From Stenotrophomonas oahuensis (GTDB lineage: Bacteria; Pseudomonadota; Gammaproteobacteria; Xanthomonadales; Xanthomonadaceae): 64,000 nucleotides of DNA. Below the pieces are notes generated by a model, which did not search any database, was not told the DNA's origin, and saw nothing but the letters and a program-made list of their open reading frames with translations. Positions within the stretch are counted from its first letter, which is position 1, and each line of letters starts with the position of its first letter. A program made the translations under genes and the position numbers. Shown here piece after piece: positions 1 to 7,456 of the stretch. Location: the NCBI RefSeq assembly GCF_031834595.1, contig NZ_CP115541.1, positions 1,178,001 through 1,242,000 of the forward strand, read 5' to 3'.

Positions 1-507
1 ATCGTGCTGGACCAGGTCGGCCTGCGGCAGACCCTGCAGTGACTGCGCAAGGCGCGCATCATCCGTGCCGTTGGCCGGGGTGATGATCAGCAATGAAGGC
101 AGTGGATTGTCGTGCAGGGCATCAATGGCCTCGCCAAGGCCCGCGCTGTCGCGCAGTTCGGCCAGCCCCTCTTCCGGGGTGCGCACGGTGACCGCGCTGA
201 CATCGGCACGACCGCGCAGCGTCTCGGCGACCTGGGTCGCACCGGCGGCGTCCACGCTGGCCTTCAGGAACAGGTTGATGTCGCGCGACTGCTGCACGCT
301 GCCGGCAAACAGCTTCACGTTGTCCAGCGCGATCGACAGACCCAGCGGCAACGCCAGGGCCACCGCCATGACCATGATGGTCAGCAGCGTCGCCCACGGC
401 TTGCGCCAGGCGCGACCGAGGCTGAACACCACGCTGTGGCCATGATGATGCAGCCACACGCCCAGACGCGAAGGCGCTGCCGCTTCTTTGTTGGTCGCAG
501 CGCTCAT
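1..507 (-). CDS. ftsX: Cell division ABC transporter permease FtsX (partial, N-terminal part)
   Basis: Membrane partner of FtsE. In other bacteria the FtsEX complex links Z-ring assembly to periplasmic peptidoglycan hydrolase activation. The first 169 codons are present and the C-terminal part lies beyond the left edge. A cytoplasmic start (MSAATNKEAA) is followed by a basic stretch and one strong membrane segment at about residues 36-58, then a periplasmic domain with the 'VTVRTPEEGL' type sequence usual in FtsX. The start ATG overlaps the ftsE stop as ATGA, which points to translational coupling. Identity rests on the ftsE partner plus topology. Confidence 0.9.
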   Translation of the reverse strand, partial: MSAATNKEAAAPSRLGVWLHHHGHSVVFSLGRAWRKPWATLLTIMVMAVALALPLGLSIALDNVKLFAGSVQQSRDINLFLKASVDAAGATQVAETLRGRADVSAVTVRTPEEGLAELRDSAGLGEAIDALHDNPLPSLLIITPANGTDDARLAQSLQGLPQADLVQHD

Positions 508-1190
508 TCGGCCAGATCCTGCGGCGAGATGTCGTCGACCAGACGGCCGTGGTCAAGAATGAGCACGCGCTTGCGCATGCGGCGCAGCAGCGGCAGGTCA
601 TGGCTGACCACCAGCACGCTGGTGCCCCGCTCGGGCAGTTCGGCAAACAACGCCATGATCTCCGCGGCCAGGGTGGGGTCCAGGTTACCGGTCGGTTCGT
701 CGGCCACCAGCAGGCGCGGTTCGCCGACGATGGCGCGGGCAATGCCCACGCGTTGTTGTTCGCCGGCCGACAGTTGCGAGGGCAGCGCCTTTTCCCGGTG
801 GGCCAGGCCCATCCGTTCAAGCACCGAGCGCACCCGCTTGCCGATCTCTGCGCGACGCGTGCCACGCAGGATCAGTGGCAGGGCGACGTTCTCGCCAATG
901 CTGCGATCCATCAGCAGGCGGTGGTCCTGGTAGACCGCACCCACCTCGCGGCGGTGACGCGGGATATCGCCGCCGCGCACCTTCAGCAGGTTGCGGTCGG
1001 CCAGCAGCACCGCGCCACGGCTGGGACGTTCGTCCAGATGGATCAGTTTCAGCAGGGTGCTCTTGCCGGCACCGGAGTGACCGGTGACAAACAGCATTTC
1101 CCCGGGCGCAACTTCGAAGCTGACGTCCACCAGTGCCTGGTGGCCGCCCGCATACTGTTTGCTGACATTGTCGAAACGCAGGACGCTCAT
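504..1190 (-). CDS. ftsE: Cell division ATP-binding protein FtsE
   Basis: ABC ATPase of the FtsEX divisome complex, 228 aa and cytoplasmic. Visible motifs are Walker A (GHSGAGKST), the signature LSAGEQQR and Walker B followed by DEPTGNLD, the FtsE/LolD-type pattern. An upstream in-frame ATG would add 16 residues (MSSRPHLATRL...), but MSVLRFDNVSKQY matches the family start and has a GGGG stretch just before it, so 1190 was chosen. It overlaps ftsX by 4 nt and is followed upstream by a REP hairpin that separates it from rhlB. Confidence 0.95.
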   Translation of the reverse strand: MSVLRFDNVSKQYAGGHQALVDVSFEVAPGEMLFVTGHSGAGKSTLLKLIHLDERPSRGAVLLADRNLLKVRGGDIPRHRREVGAVYQDHRLLMDRSIGENVALPLILRGTRRAEIGKRVRSVLERMGLAHREKALPSQLSAGEQQRVGIARAIVGEPRLLVADEPTGNLDPTLAAEIMALFAELPERGTSVLVVSHDLPLLRRMRKRVLILDHGRLVDDISPQDLAE

Positions 1191-1236
1191 CCCCCGATTA
1201 TGCCGGAGGCGCGTTGCGAGGTGGGGGCGGGATGAC

Positions 1237-1287
1237 ACCCGACCAACGGTCGGGTGCTACCGTTGATCGGCACGCCCGCCGATCAAC
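1237..1287. repeat. SMAG-type REP plus adjacent hairpin between ftsE and rhlB
   Basis: The palindrome CCCGACC-AAC-GGTCGGG followed by TGCTACC (1237-1261) is one copy of the GTAG-headed REP seen throughout this window, here in reverse orientation. A second perfect 10-bp stem, GTTGATCGGC/GCCGATCAAC (1262-1271 and 1278-1287), abuts it and includes the rhlB stop codon. Together they may shield the 3' end of the rhlB transcript. There is no T tract, so a simple intrinsic terminator is unlikely. Confidence 0.75.
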
Positions 1288-2977
1288 TGCCGGAGAGCAT
1301 CCGGCGGATCTTGCGGCCGATGCGGGTCAGGAAACCGCCACTGGCATCGTCAGCCTTGGCCGCACGCATCGGCTTGGCCGCCACCTGCACCGGCGTGACC
1401 GGCTGGGAGGCGCCCTCGGCACCCTCAACCGGGCGACCGTGGCGACGACGGCGGCGCTTGCGCGGCTTGCGCTCGCCATCCACTGCGCCTTCCGGAGCAC
1501 CTTCGGCACGCGGCGGACGCGGCGGGCGCGGAGCCTGCGTCGCGTCGGCCGGTGCAGCAGCACCGTCAGCGGCGGGCTTCTCGCCTTCCGGGCGCGGCTT
1601 GCGCGGACCGCGCGGCTTGCGGTCGCCATCGCGGCGTTCGCCACGACCGCTACCACTGCCAGAACGACCGCCACGGCCACCGCCGCGACGCTCTTCCTCG
1701 GCGGCGCGCGCCTCACGCGCTTCGCGGAAGATCTGGCCGACGCTTTCGTTGTCGTCGCCTTCCTCGCCCGGAGCCGCCGGTGCACGCTCAGGACGCGGCA
1801 GCGCGGTCAGCAGTTCCTTGGTGACCGGCTCGGATGGAATCTTCTGTTCAATGTAGGCCTCGATGTCCGGCAGGCCCATCGCATAGCGCTCGCAGGCGAA
1901 GCTGATGGCATCGCCTTCCTCGCCCAGGCGGGCGGTGCGCCCAATGCGGTGCACGTAGTCTTCGGCGTCGAACGGCAGGTCGTAGTTGTAGACGTACTTG
2001 ATGCCGTCGATGTGCAGGCCGCGTGCGGCCACGTCGGTGGCGACCAGGATTTCCAGCTGACCCTTCTGGAAGCGGTTGAGCAGGCTCTCGCGCTTCTTCT
2101 GCGGCACATCGCCGGACAGCACGCCGACACGGTAGCCGGCCTTCTCCAGCGAACGCGCCACGCGCTCGACGAACACCTTGGTGTTGACGAACACCATGGT
2201 GCGCGCGCCTTCGCTGCGCGACAGCAGGCCCAGCAGCAGCGGGATCTTCTCTTCGTCAGCCGGGAAGTACAGCTTCTGGCGCACGCGCGCGGCGGTCACC
2301 GTTTCGGCTTCCACCACCAGCTTCTGAGGCTCGTTCATGTGCTCGTAGGCCAGCTCCAGCACGCGGTGGCTGAGGGTGGCGCTGAACAGCAGGGTCTGGC
2401 GGGTGGTGCGCTCGGGCATGCGGCGCAGCAGGAAGCGGATGTCCTTGATGAAGCCCAGGTCGAACATGCGGTCGGCTTCGTCCAGCACGCAGATCTCGCA
2501 GGCGTGCAGTGACACCACCTTGTGCTGCTTCACGTAGTCGATCAGGCGGCCCGGGGTGGCGATGATCACGTCCACACCCTGCTGCAGGATCTCGCGCTGC
2601 TTGTCATAGTCCACGCCGCCGTAGACCAGCGCGAAGCGCAGGCCCAGGTCGGAGCCGAACTTCACCGCGTCCTTGTGAATCTGGATGGCCAGTTCGCGGG
2701 TCGGAGCGAGGATCAGCGCGCGCGGATCTTCCGGCTTGCGGTCGGCCAGCGCCGGGCGGCTGAGCAGGCGGTTGACCACCGCCACCAGGAAGGCCAGCGT
2801 CTTGCCGGTACCGGTCTGGGCCTGGCCAGCCACATCGCCACCGGCCAGCGCGACCGGAAGGGTCAGCGCCTGGATCGGGGTGCAGCGGGTGAATCCGGCT
2901 CCTTCAAGACCGGCCTGCAGGGCCGGATGCAGATCAAAGGAGGAGAAAGTCAAATCGGTCAGCGGTTTGTCGCTCAT
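1283..2977 (-). CDS. rhlB: DEAD-box ATP-dependent RNA helicase RhlB
   Basis: 564-aa RNA helicase; RhlB enzymes unwind structured RNA for degradosome or exonuclease decay. Motifs in order: Q motif (FTRCTPIQ), motif I AQTGTGKT at residues 53-60, Ia PTRELA, DEAD (VLDEADRM), SAT, and [10 protein letters not shown]. After about residue 400 comes a long Arg/Gly/Pro-rich, low-complexity tail with RGG-like and KPRG stretches, a probable RNA-binding or disordered extension longer than in E. coli RhlB. Start: [16 protein letters not shown]; the 43 in-frame codons before it lack helicase similarity. It is divergent from trxA-rho, the same neighbourhood as rhlB-trxA-rho in E. coli, which supports the name. 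Confidence 0.93.
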   Translation of the reverse strand: MSDKPLTDLTFSSFDLHPALQAGLEGAGFTRCTPIQALTLPVALAGGDVAGQAQTGTGKTLAFLVAVVNRLLSRPALADRKPEDPRALILAPTRELAIQIHKDAVKFGSDLGLRFALVYGGVDYDKQREILQQGVDVIIATPGRLIDYVKQHKVVSLHACEICVLDEADRMFDLGFIKDIRFLLRRMPERTTRQTLLFSATLSHRVLELAYEHMNEPQKLVVEAETVTAARVRQKLYFPADEEKIPLLLGLLSRSEGARTMVFVNTKVFVERVARSLEKAGYRVGVLSGDVPQKKRESLLNRFQKGQLEILVATDVAARGLHIDGIKYVYNYDLPFDAEDYVHRIGRTARLGEEGDAISFACERYAMGLPDIEAYIEQKIPSEPVTKELLTALPRPERAPAAPGEEGDDNESVGQIFREAREARAAEEERRGGGRGGRSGSGSGRGERRDGDRKPRGPRKPRPEGEKPAADGAAAPADATQAPRPPRPPRAEGAPEGAVDGERKPRKRRRRRHGRPVEGAEGASQPVTPVQVAAKPMRAAKADDASGGFLTRIGRKIRRMLSGS

Positions 2978-3504
2978 GAGTCCGTCTTGGTAAGGCCGCG
3001 CCGGCACCGGGCCGGAAGGCTTGCAATCTTGGAGGGCAGCGTTGCCATACGGCCGTTGCGCCGGGAATGCCGGGGCCGGATCGATGGGACGCGGGCCGCT
3101 GCACAATGTCCCAGTTTAGCGCAATGTCGGAAGCAAACCGGGGGTGCCGTCGCGCCGGGGTCTGAGACGACATGCCGCCTGCCCGCCCTCGCGCGGATTT
3201 CACCGCGCCACACGCCAGTTGAACGGGCCGTAGGCAGGGGGTGGAAGCGCCCCATACCCGCCCGCACTTACTGGGACAGGCCCTGGCAAAGCGCGATACC
3301 TGTCACAGGATGTAGCGTTGCAGCCGGGGACTGTGCCCCGGGTTCGATAGGGGTACACTGCGCCCCGAGAGCGTCCAGGCATCCCACCGGACGCACCGCT
3401 GGTCGCCCAGGCGACCACGAGGCAGCAGACGCGGACACGCCGGAAGGCGGGTCCAGGTTCAACCCTCCGGCCTGGCCGGGTGCACTCCAAATCGAGAGAC
3501 CAAG
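2978..3504. other. Divergent intergenic region rhlB / trxA
   Basis: About 530 bp without a convincing gene; the short ORFs here lack a ribosome site and family features. It must hold the promoters of rhlB and trxA. A TACACT element (3354-3359) could be a trxA -10, but no -35 sits at the right distance. Several GC-rich short inverted repeats are present and nothing more can be assigned. Confidence 0.5.
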
Positions 3505-3834
3505 ATGAGCGACAAGGTTGTACATGTCGGCGATGCCGACTTCGATAACACCGTACTGAACTCCAAGGAACCGGTGCTGGTGGACTTCTGGGCCGAATGG
3601 TGCGGTCCCTGCAAGATGATCGCCCCGGCGCTCGATGAGCTGGCCAACACCTATGACGGCCGCGCCAAGATCGTGAAGGTCAACGTGGACCACAGCCGCG
3701 CCCTGGCGGCCAAGTACCACGTCCGCTCCATTCCCTACCTGGTCGTCTTCAAGGACGGCGAGAAGGTTGGCGAACAGGTCGGCGCTGTCGGCAAGGCCCA
3801 GCTGGCTGGTCTGCTGGACAAGGCCCTGGCCTGA
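3505..3834 (+). CDS. trxA: Thioredoxin
   Basis: 109-aa cytoplasmic thiol-disulfide reductase, full length for the family. The active site WCGPC is at residues 32-36, within VDFWAEWCGPCK, and the cis-proline loop is seen as RSIPYL. A weak ribosome site (GAGAGACCAAG) precedes the ATG. It lies 225 bp upstream of rho in the same orientation and opposite rhlB, an arrangement shared with enterobacteria. Reduced by thioredoxin reductase and used for ribonucleotide reductase and other targets, by family knowledge. Confidence 0.97.
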   Translation: MSDKVVHVGDADFDNTVLNSKEPVLVDFWAEWCGPCKMIAPALDELANTYDGRAKIVKVNVDHSRALAAKYHVRSIPYLVVFKDGEKVGEQVGAVGKAQLAGLLDKALA

Positions 3835-3844
3835 GCCACCTGCG

Positions 3845-3864
3845 GCAGCCGGGTCACCGGCTGC
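3845..3864 (+). terminator. Hairpin downstream of trxA
   Basis: Perfect 8-bp stem GCAGCCGG/CCGGCTGC with loop GTCA starting 11 bp after the trxA stop. It lacks a T run, so it may be a 3'-end stabiliser or a weak or Rho-assisted terminator rather than a classical one. Confidence 0.4.
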
Positions 3865-4059
3865 CCGGCGGGCCCCGCGCCCGCATGAATGATCCCGCCC
3901 TGCCCGGCTTGCGCCCTGCTGCAAGCCGGTGGTAGTGTCGGCATATCCGGCCGCGTTCGCGTGCCGTGTCTTCCGGTCGTATTCCCGCCCGGAATCCTTT
4001 TCCCAAACATCCTGACGCCCTTGCGGGGCGCTCGCACCTCTCAGCGAGGAATCCAGCTC

Positions 4060-5814
4060 TTGTCCGATATCACTACGACCGAAACCGGCAGCGCCGACGC
4101 GCCCGCCGAGAAGCGCGTGCGCAAGCCGCGCGTCGCCAAGGCCGCTCCGGCCGAATCCGCCGCTCCGCCGGCACAACCCGCCCTGCCCCTGGCTGCCGCG
4201 CCCGCCGCGCCGGCGCCGGCAGCGGCTCCCGCCCCGGCCGCCCCCGCGCCTGCTCCCGCTGCTCCTGCGGCCAGCGCATCGGGCGAAGGTTCCTCGGCCC
4301 CGAGCGGTGGCCAGGAAGGCGGCGAAGGTGGCCAGCGCCACCAGAACCAGAATGCACAGGGCGGGCAGAACCCGTACCAGCAGAATCAGGGCCAGGGTCA
4401 GGGCAACCGCCGTGACCGCTTCCGCAACCGCCGCGACCGCGACCGCAACAACCGCAACGACCGCTTCCGCGACGACGGCATGCCGCAGGACAACGGCGAG
4501 CAGCAGGCCTTCGTGCCTCGCCAGCAGCCGCAGGTACCGGAAGGCTTCCCGGTGTACTCGCTGAGCGACCTCAAGCGCATGCCGGCGCAGAAGCTGCTGG
4601 AAATTGCCGAGCAGCTGCAGATCTCCGAAGGCGTCGCCCGCGCCCGCAAGCAGGACGTGATCTTCGCGCTGCTGAAGGTACTGACCCGTCATGGTGACGG
4701 CGTGGCCGCCGACGGCGTGCTCGAAATCCTGCCGGACGGCTTCGGCTTCCTGCGTGCGGCCGAGGCCAGCTACCTGGCCGGCCCGGATGACACCTACATC
4801 TCGCCGAGCCAGATCCGTCGCTTCAACCTGCGCACCGGCGACCACCTGTCCGGCCGCATCCGCTTCCCGAAGGACGGCGAGCGCTACTTCGCGCTGTCGA
4901 TCGTGGACACCATCAACGGTGAGCCGCTGGAAGCGTCGAAGAACAAGGTGCTGTTCGAGAACCTGACCCCGCTGTTCCCGCGCAAGCGCTTCACCCTGGA
5001 GCGCGGCAACGGCTCGTCGGAAGACATCACCGGCCGCATCCTCGACCTGATGGCCCCGCAGGGCAAGGGTCAGCGTGCGCTGATCGTGTCGCCGCCGAAG
5101 GCCGGTAAGACGATGATGATGCAGCAGATCGCCACGGCGATCACGACCAATCATCCGGAAGTGCACATGATTGTGCTGCTGATCGACGAGCGCCCGGAAG
5201 AAGTGACCGAAATGCAGCGCACGGTGCGCGGCGAAGTGATCAGCTCGACCTTCGACGAACCGGCTGCGCGCCACGTGCAGGTGGCCGAAATGGTCATCGA
5301 GCGCGCCAAGCGCCTGGTGGAACACAAGAAGGACGTGGTGATCCTGCTGGACTCGATCACCCGTCTGGCACGCGCCTACAACAACGTGGTGCCGAGCTCG
5401 GGCAAGGTGCTGACCGGTGGTGTCGACGCCAACGCGCTGCACCGCCCGAAGCGCTTCTTCGGTGCGGCACGTAACGTGGAAGAAGGCGGCAGCCTGACCA
5501 TCATCGCCACGGCGCTGGTGGACACCGGCAGCAAGATGGACGAAGTGATCTACGAAGAATTCAAGGGCACCGGCAACAGCGAAGTGCACCTGAACCGTCG
5601 CATCACCGAAAAGCGCGTGTACCCGGCGATCGACATCAACCGTTCGGGCACGCGTCGCGAAGACCTGCTGATCGAGCCGGAGCTGCTGCAGAAGATCTGG
5701 ATCCTGCGCAAGCTGCTGCACCCGATGGACGAAATCGCGGCGATGGAATTCCTGCTGGACAAGATGAAGAACACCAAGTCCAACGACGAGTTCTTCGGTT
5801 CGATGAAGCGCTGA
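4060..5814 (+). CDS. rho: Transcription termination factor Rho
   Basis: Hexameric RNA-dependent ATPase that ends transcription at Rho sites. 584 aa from a TTG start, preceded by GAGGA at 10 bp; the longer upstream reading frame lacks a ribosome site and family sequence. Residues about 25-75 are an Ala/Pro-rich linker and about 90-150 a Gln/Asn/Gly/Arg-rich stretch, so the protein is roughly 165 residues longer than E. coli Rho. The Rho N-domain starts near residue 164 ([20 protein letters not shown]), followed by the cold-shock RNA-binding domain. The P-loop SPPKAGKT is at about residues 343-350. The C-terminus ends in FFGSMKR as usual. Confidence 0.97.
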   Translation: MSDITTTETGSADAPAEKRVRKPRVAKAAPAESAAPPAQPALPLAAAPAAPAPAAAPAPAAPAPAPAAPAASASGEGSSAPSGGQEGGEGGQRHQNQNAQGGQNPYQQNQGQGQGNRRDRFRNRRDRDRNNRNDRFRDDGMPQDNGEQQAFVPRQQPQVPEGFPVYSLSDLKRMPAQKLLEIAEQLQISEGVARARKQDVIFALLKVLTRHGDGVAADGVLEILPDGFGFLRAAEASYLAGPDDTYISPSQIRRFNLRTGDHLSGRIRFPKDGERYFALSIVDTINGEPLEASKNKVLFENLTPLFPRKRFTLERGNGSSEDITGRILDLMAPQGKGQRALIVSPPKAGKTMMMQQIATAITTNHPEVHMIVLLIDERPEEVTEMQRTVRGEVISSTFDEPAARHVQVAEMVIERAKRLVEHKKDVVILLDSITRLARAYNNVVPSSGKVLTGGVDANALHRPKRFFGAARNVEEGGSLTIIATALVDTGSKMDEVIYEEFKGTGNSEVHLNRRITEKRVYPAIDINRSGTRREDLLIEPELLQKIWILRKLLHPMDEIAAMEFLLDKMKNTKSNDEFFGSMKR

Positions 5815-5842
5815 TCGGCTGCTACATCGCTTACGCAATAAG

Positions 5843-5868
5843 CCCCGCTTCGGCGGGGATTTTTGTTT
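5843..5868 (+). terminator. Intrinsic terminator of rho
   Basis: Stem CCCCGC/GCGGGG with a TTCG tetraloop (5843-5858) followed by ATTTTTGTTT. It lies 28 bp after the rho stop and could also end a convergent small transcript from the right. Confidence 0.92.
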
Positions 5869-6007
5869 CTGCGCGCGGATGGGGCGATTGCCGACACTCC
5901 ATGCGCGACCCCGGTAGCGTCGGTCGACAGACGACGACCGTGGAACTGCCCACGCCCGGTAACGCACGACCGCGGAACGAAATCGGCTTTACCCGAATTC
6001 GACTCCC

Positions 6008-6226
6008 TCAAGGCCGCATGCGGTCCCGCAACGGCCCAAACGCTGCAGGCACCACGCCTTTCTCCCACGCCGACATCTGTATCTGGGAAACGACGGCTTC
6101 TTCACCTCCCGCGTCCACCGCCGTCGCGCGTTCGCCCACACGCGCGTCCAAACCCGCCCTCACCACCGACGACACTGCCACCACGACCACCAGCGACACC
6201 CCGCCCAGGACATGCACCGCTGTCAT
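6008..6226 (-). CDS. Small hypothetical protein with N-terminal hydrophobic helix
   Basis: 72-aa reading frame beginning MTAVHVLGGVSLVVVVAVSS, which looks like a membrane anchor or uncleaved signal, followed by a charged region rich in Ala, Glu and Arg. AGAAGG sits about 7 bp before the ATG, a good ribosome site. The longer in-frame extension to 6520 crosses the repeat and a leaderless promoter and is not credible. No family recognised. It converges on rho and would share the rho terminator region. The call depends on the ribosome site and hydrophobic start, so it could still be a chance frame. Confidence 0.4.
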   Translation of the reverse strand: MTAVHVLGGVSLVVVVAVSSVVRAGLDARVGERATAVDAGGEEAVVSQIQMSAWEKGVVPAAFGPLRDRMRP

Positions 6227-6306
6227 AGCTGACCTTCTCGTGCGCGATTGACAGGCACGATACCGGGCGGGTGGCGGACTTCCCTTGAAGATGGTCCTAA
6301 AACGAC

Positions 6307-6372
6307 ATCGCCGGGCGTTGCCCGGCGATGTGATGGATAGCGGGCACTTCAGCCGGGCAAGCCCGGCTCTAC
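6307..6372 (+). repeat. 66-bp composite repeat, left copy
   Basis: Contains hairpin CGCCGGGCG-TT-GCCCGGCG, a 22-bp joint, and a GTAG-type REP in reverse orientation ending AGCCGGGCTTGCCCGGCT on the other strand. It matches 7390-7455 at 64 of 66 positions in the same orientation. The two copies flank the cassette at 6426-7381. Confidence 0.9.
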
Positions 6373-6390
6373 ATTCATCCGGCTGGCAAC

Positions 6391-6418
6391 TTGACCAAGC
6401 GGCGTCAGTCCTTATCCT
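6391..6418 (+). promoter_or_regulatory. Promoter of the 6426 cassette, predicted leaderless
   Basis: TTGACC (6391-6396), a 16-bp spacer and TATCCT (6413-6418). Transcription would begin about 7 bp after the -10, at or next to the ATG at 6426. The gene has no usable ribosome site, which fits a leaderless message. Confidence 0.6.
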
Positions 6419-6425
6419 GCAAGGC

Positions 6426-6833
6426 ATGGCGAACTCCAAGCCCCTGCCGACTGTACCCGGCTCCGCCGACCCCGCGGCTGATCGCATTGCCGCACGGCAA
6501 GCGGCACTCAAGGAGGCCAAGGCCCGCTATGCCGCACTTCGCAAAGTGCATCGCGCACTTGCGGCCGATCTGGCCACGTTCGACGATGCCAAGACTACCC
6601 GATTGATCATTCGGGCACTGCGCAATGTGCAGGTGTGGGAATCGGGCGGCATCGCCAGCCCCTACTACGTCCGCGCCTGGCGAAGGATCCTGCTGGACCC
6701 GGCCAACAGCATTCCGAAGATGTTGCGTGGCCACAACGCCAATGCGTTGGTTCAGAACTCTCCTTTCGGCTTCGTCTACAAGGAACGCAGGTACCGCAAG
6801 GAACTGCAACATGGCGAAACCAACGCCTCCTGA
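6426..6833 (+). CDS. Small basic protein preceding a DUF6036-like gene
   Basis: 135 aa, basic, largely alpha-helical by composition (KEAKARYAALRKVHRALAAD), with a C-terminal block LVQNSPFGFVYKERRYRK. From memory, unverified, this block resembles small proteins found directly upstream of DUF6036 nucleotidyltransferase-like genes, where an antitoxin-like role would be plausible. No recognisable catalytic motif. Its last 23 nt overlap the next gene, so the two are translationally coupled. The ATG at 6426 is chosen because a TTGACC/TATCCT promoter places transcript +1 there. Flanking 66-bp repeats suggest the pair behaves as a cassette. Confidence 0.65.
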   Translation: MANSKPLPTVPGSADPAADRIAARQAALKEAKARYAALRKVHRALAADLATFDDAKTTRLIIRALRNVQVWESGGIASPYYVRAWRRILLDPANSIPKMLRGHNANALVQNSPFGFVYKERRYRKELQHGETNAS

Positions 6834-7381
6834 GACACCTGCCGACATTGATCGCGTCGGAGAGTTGCTGGTCGAAGCCAGCAAGCTGAGCAACCACAAG
6901 GAATTCGTCATCATAGGAAGCCTGTCAGTACTGGCCTCCGAAATTTCCCCACCCGATGAGATGCTGATGTCCATCTACGTAGACTTTTATCCAAAACTGG
7001 ACCCTGGTCGCGCAGGCGAGATTGCACGTCAACTGGGTCCAGAATCAGAGTTCGCCGAGCAAAAGGGCCTGTACGCCGATGCAGTCAGCCCCTTCCTGGC
7101 AGCGCTTCCCGACGGCTGGGAAGAACGCCTGCATCGGGTGGCACATCCTGAAGGCGTCATCGGGCTTTTACCTTGACCCCAATGACTGTGCGGTAGCGAA
7201 GCTGGCGCGTAACGAACGCCGCGACCAGCACTGGGTTCGCCAGGGTATCCGCGCAGGCATCATCAAGCCGGATGTCGTTGAGCGCCGCATGACCAGGGCT
7301 CCCTTTCTCGATGCCAAGGAGCGGAATCGGGCGGCCGCTAGCCTGGAGATCCAGGCCGCGTGGGCAACCGCGTTTCAGTAG
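6811..7381 (+). pseudogene. DUF6036-like nucleotidyltransferase-fold gene, frameshifted
   Basis: Frame 1 gives 121 residues from ATG 6811 (AAGGA upstream), including FVIIGSLSVLASE, the start of the DUF6036 fold, and GLYADAVSPFLAALPDGWEERL, a block typical of this family. It stops at 7174-7176. The missing C-terminal half continues at once in the next frame as FYLDPNDCAVAKLARNERRD...HWVRQGIRAGII, ending at 7381. The junction is at about 7160-7172 around GGGCTTTTACC; one base appears extra relative to an intact gene. Either a true pseudogene, a sequencing error, or frameshifting at the T4 run. Role, if active, is unknown; such proteins are proposed toxin-like enzymes. Confidence 0.6.
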
Positions 7382-7389
7382 AAAAGAAG

Positions 7390-7455
7390 ATCGCCGGGCG
7401 TTGCCCGGCGATGTGATGGATAACGGGCGCTTCAGCCGGGCAAGCCCGGCTCTAC
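7390..7455 (+). repeat. 66-bp composite repeat, right copy
   Basis: Near-identical direct copy of 6307-6372 (two differences). It ends 2 bp before the GH3 stop codon region, so it also forms the 3' end of that convergent gene's transcript. Confidence 0.9.
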
Positions 7456-7456
7456 G

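Noticed and set aside
3309..3359. trxA promoter using TACACT
   Set aside because: No -35 element at 15-19 bp; evidence too weak to list as a promoter.
3268..5967. Antisense open frame of 899 codons opposite rho
   Set aside because: High-GC shadow of rho; His/Arg/Gln/Val-rich composition without any domain, and no ribosome site.
6285..6425. Longer N-terminus for the cassette's first protein starting at 6285
   Set aside because: The extension is encoded by the 66-bp repeat and the promoter.
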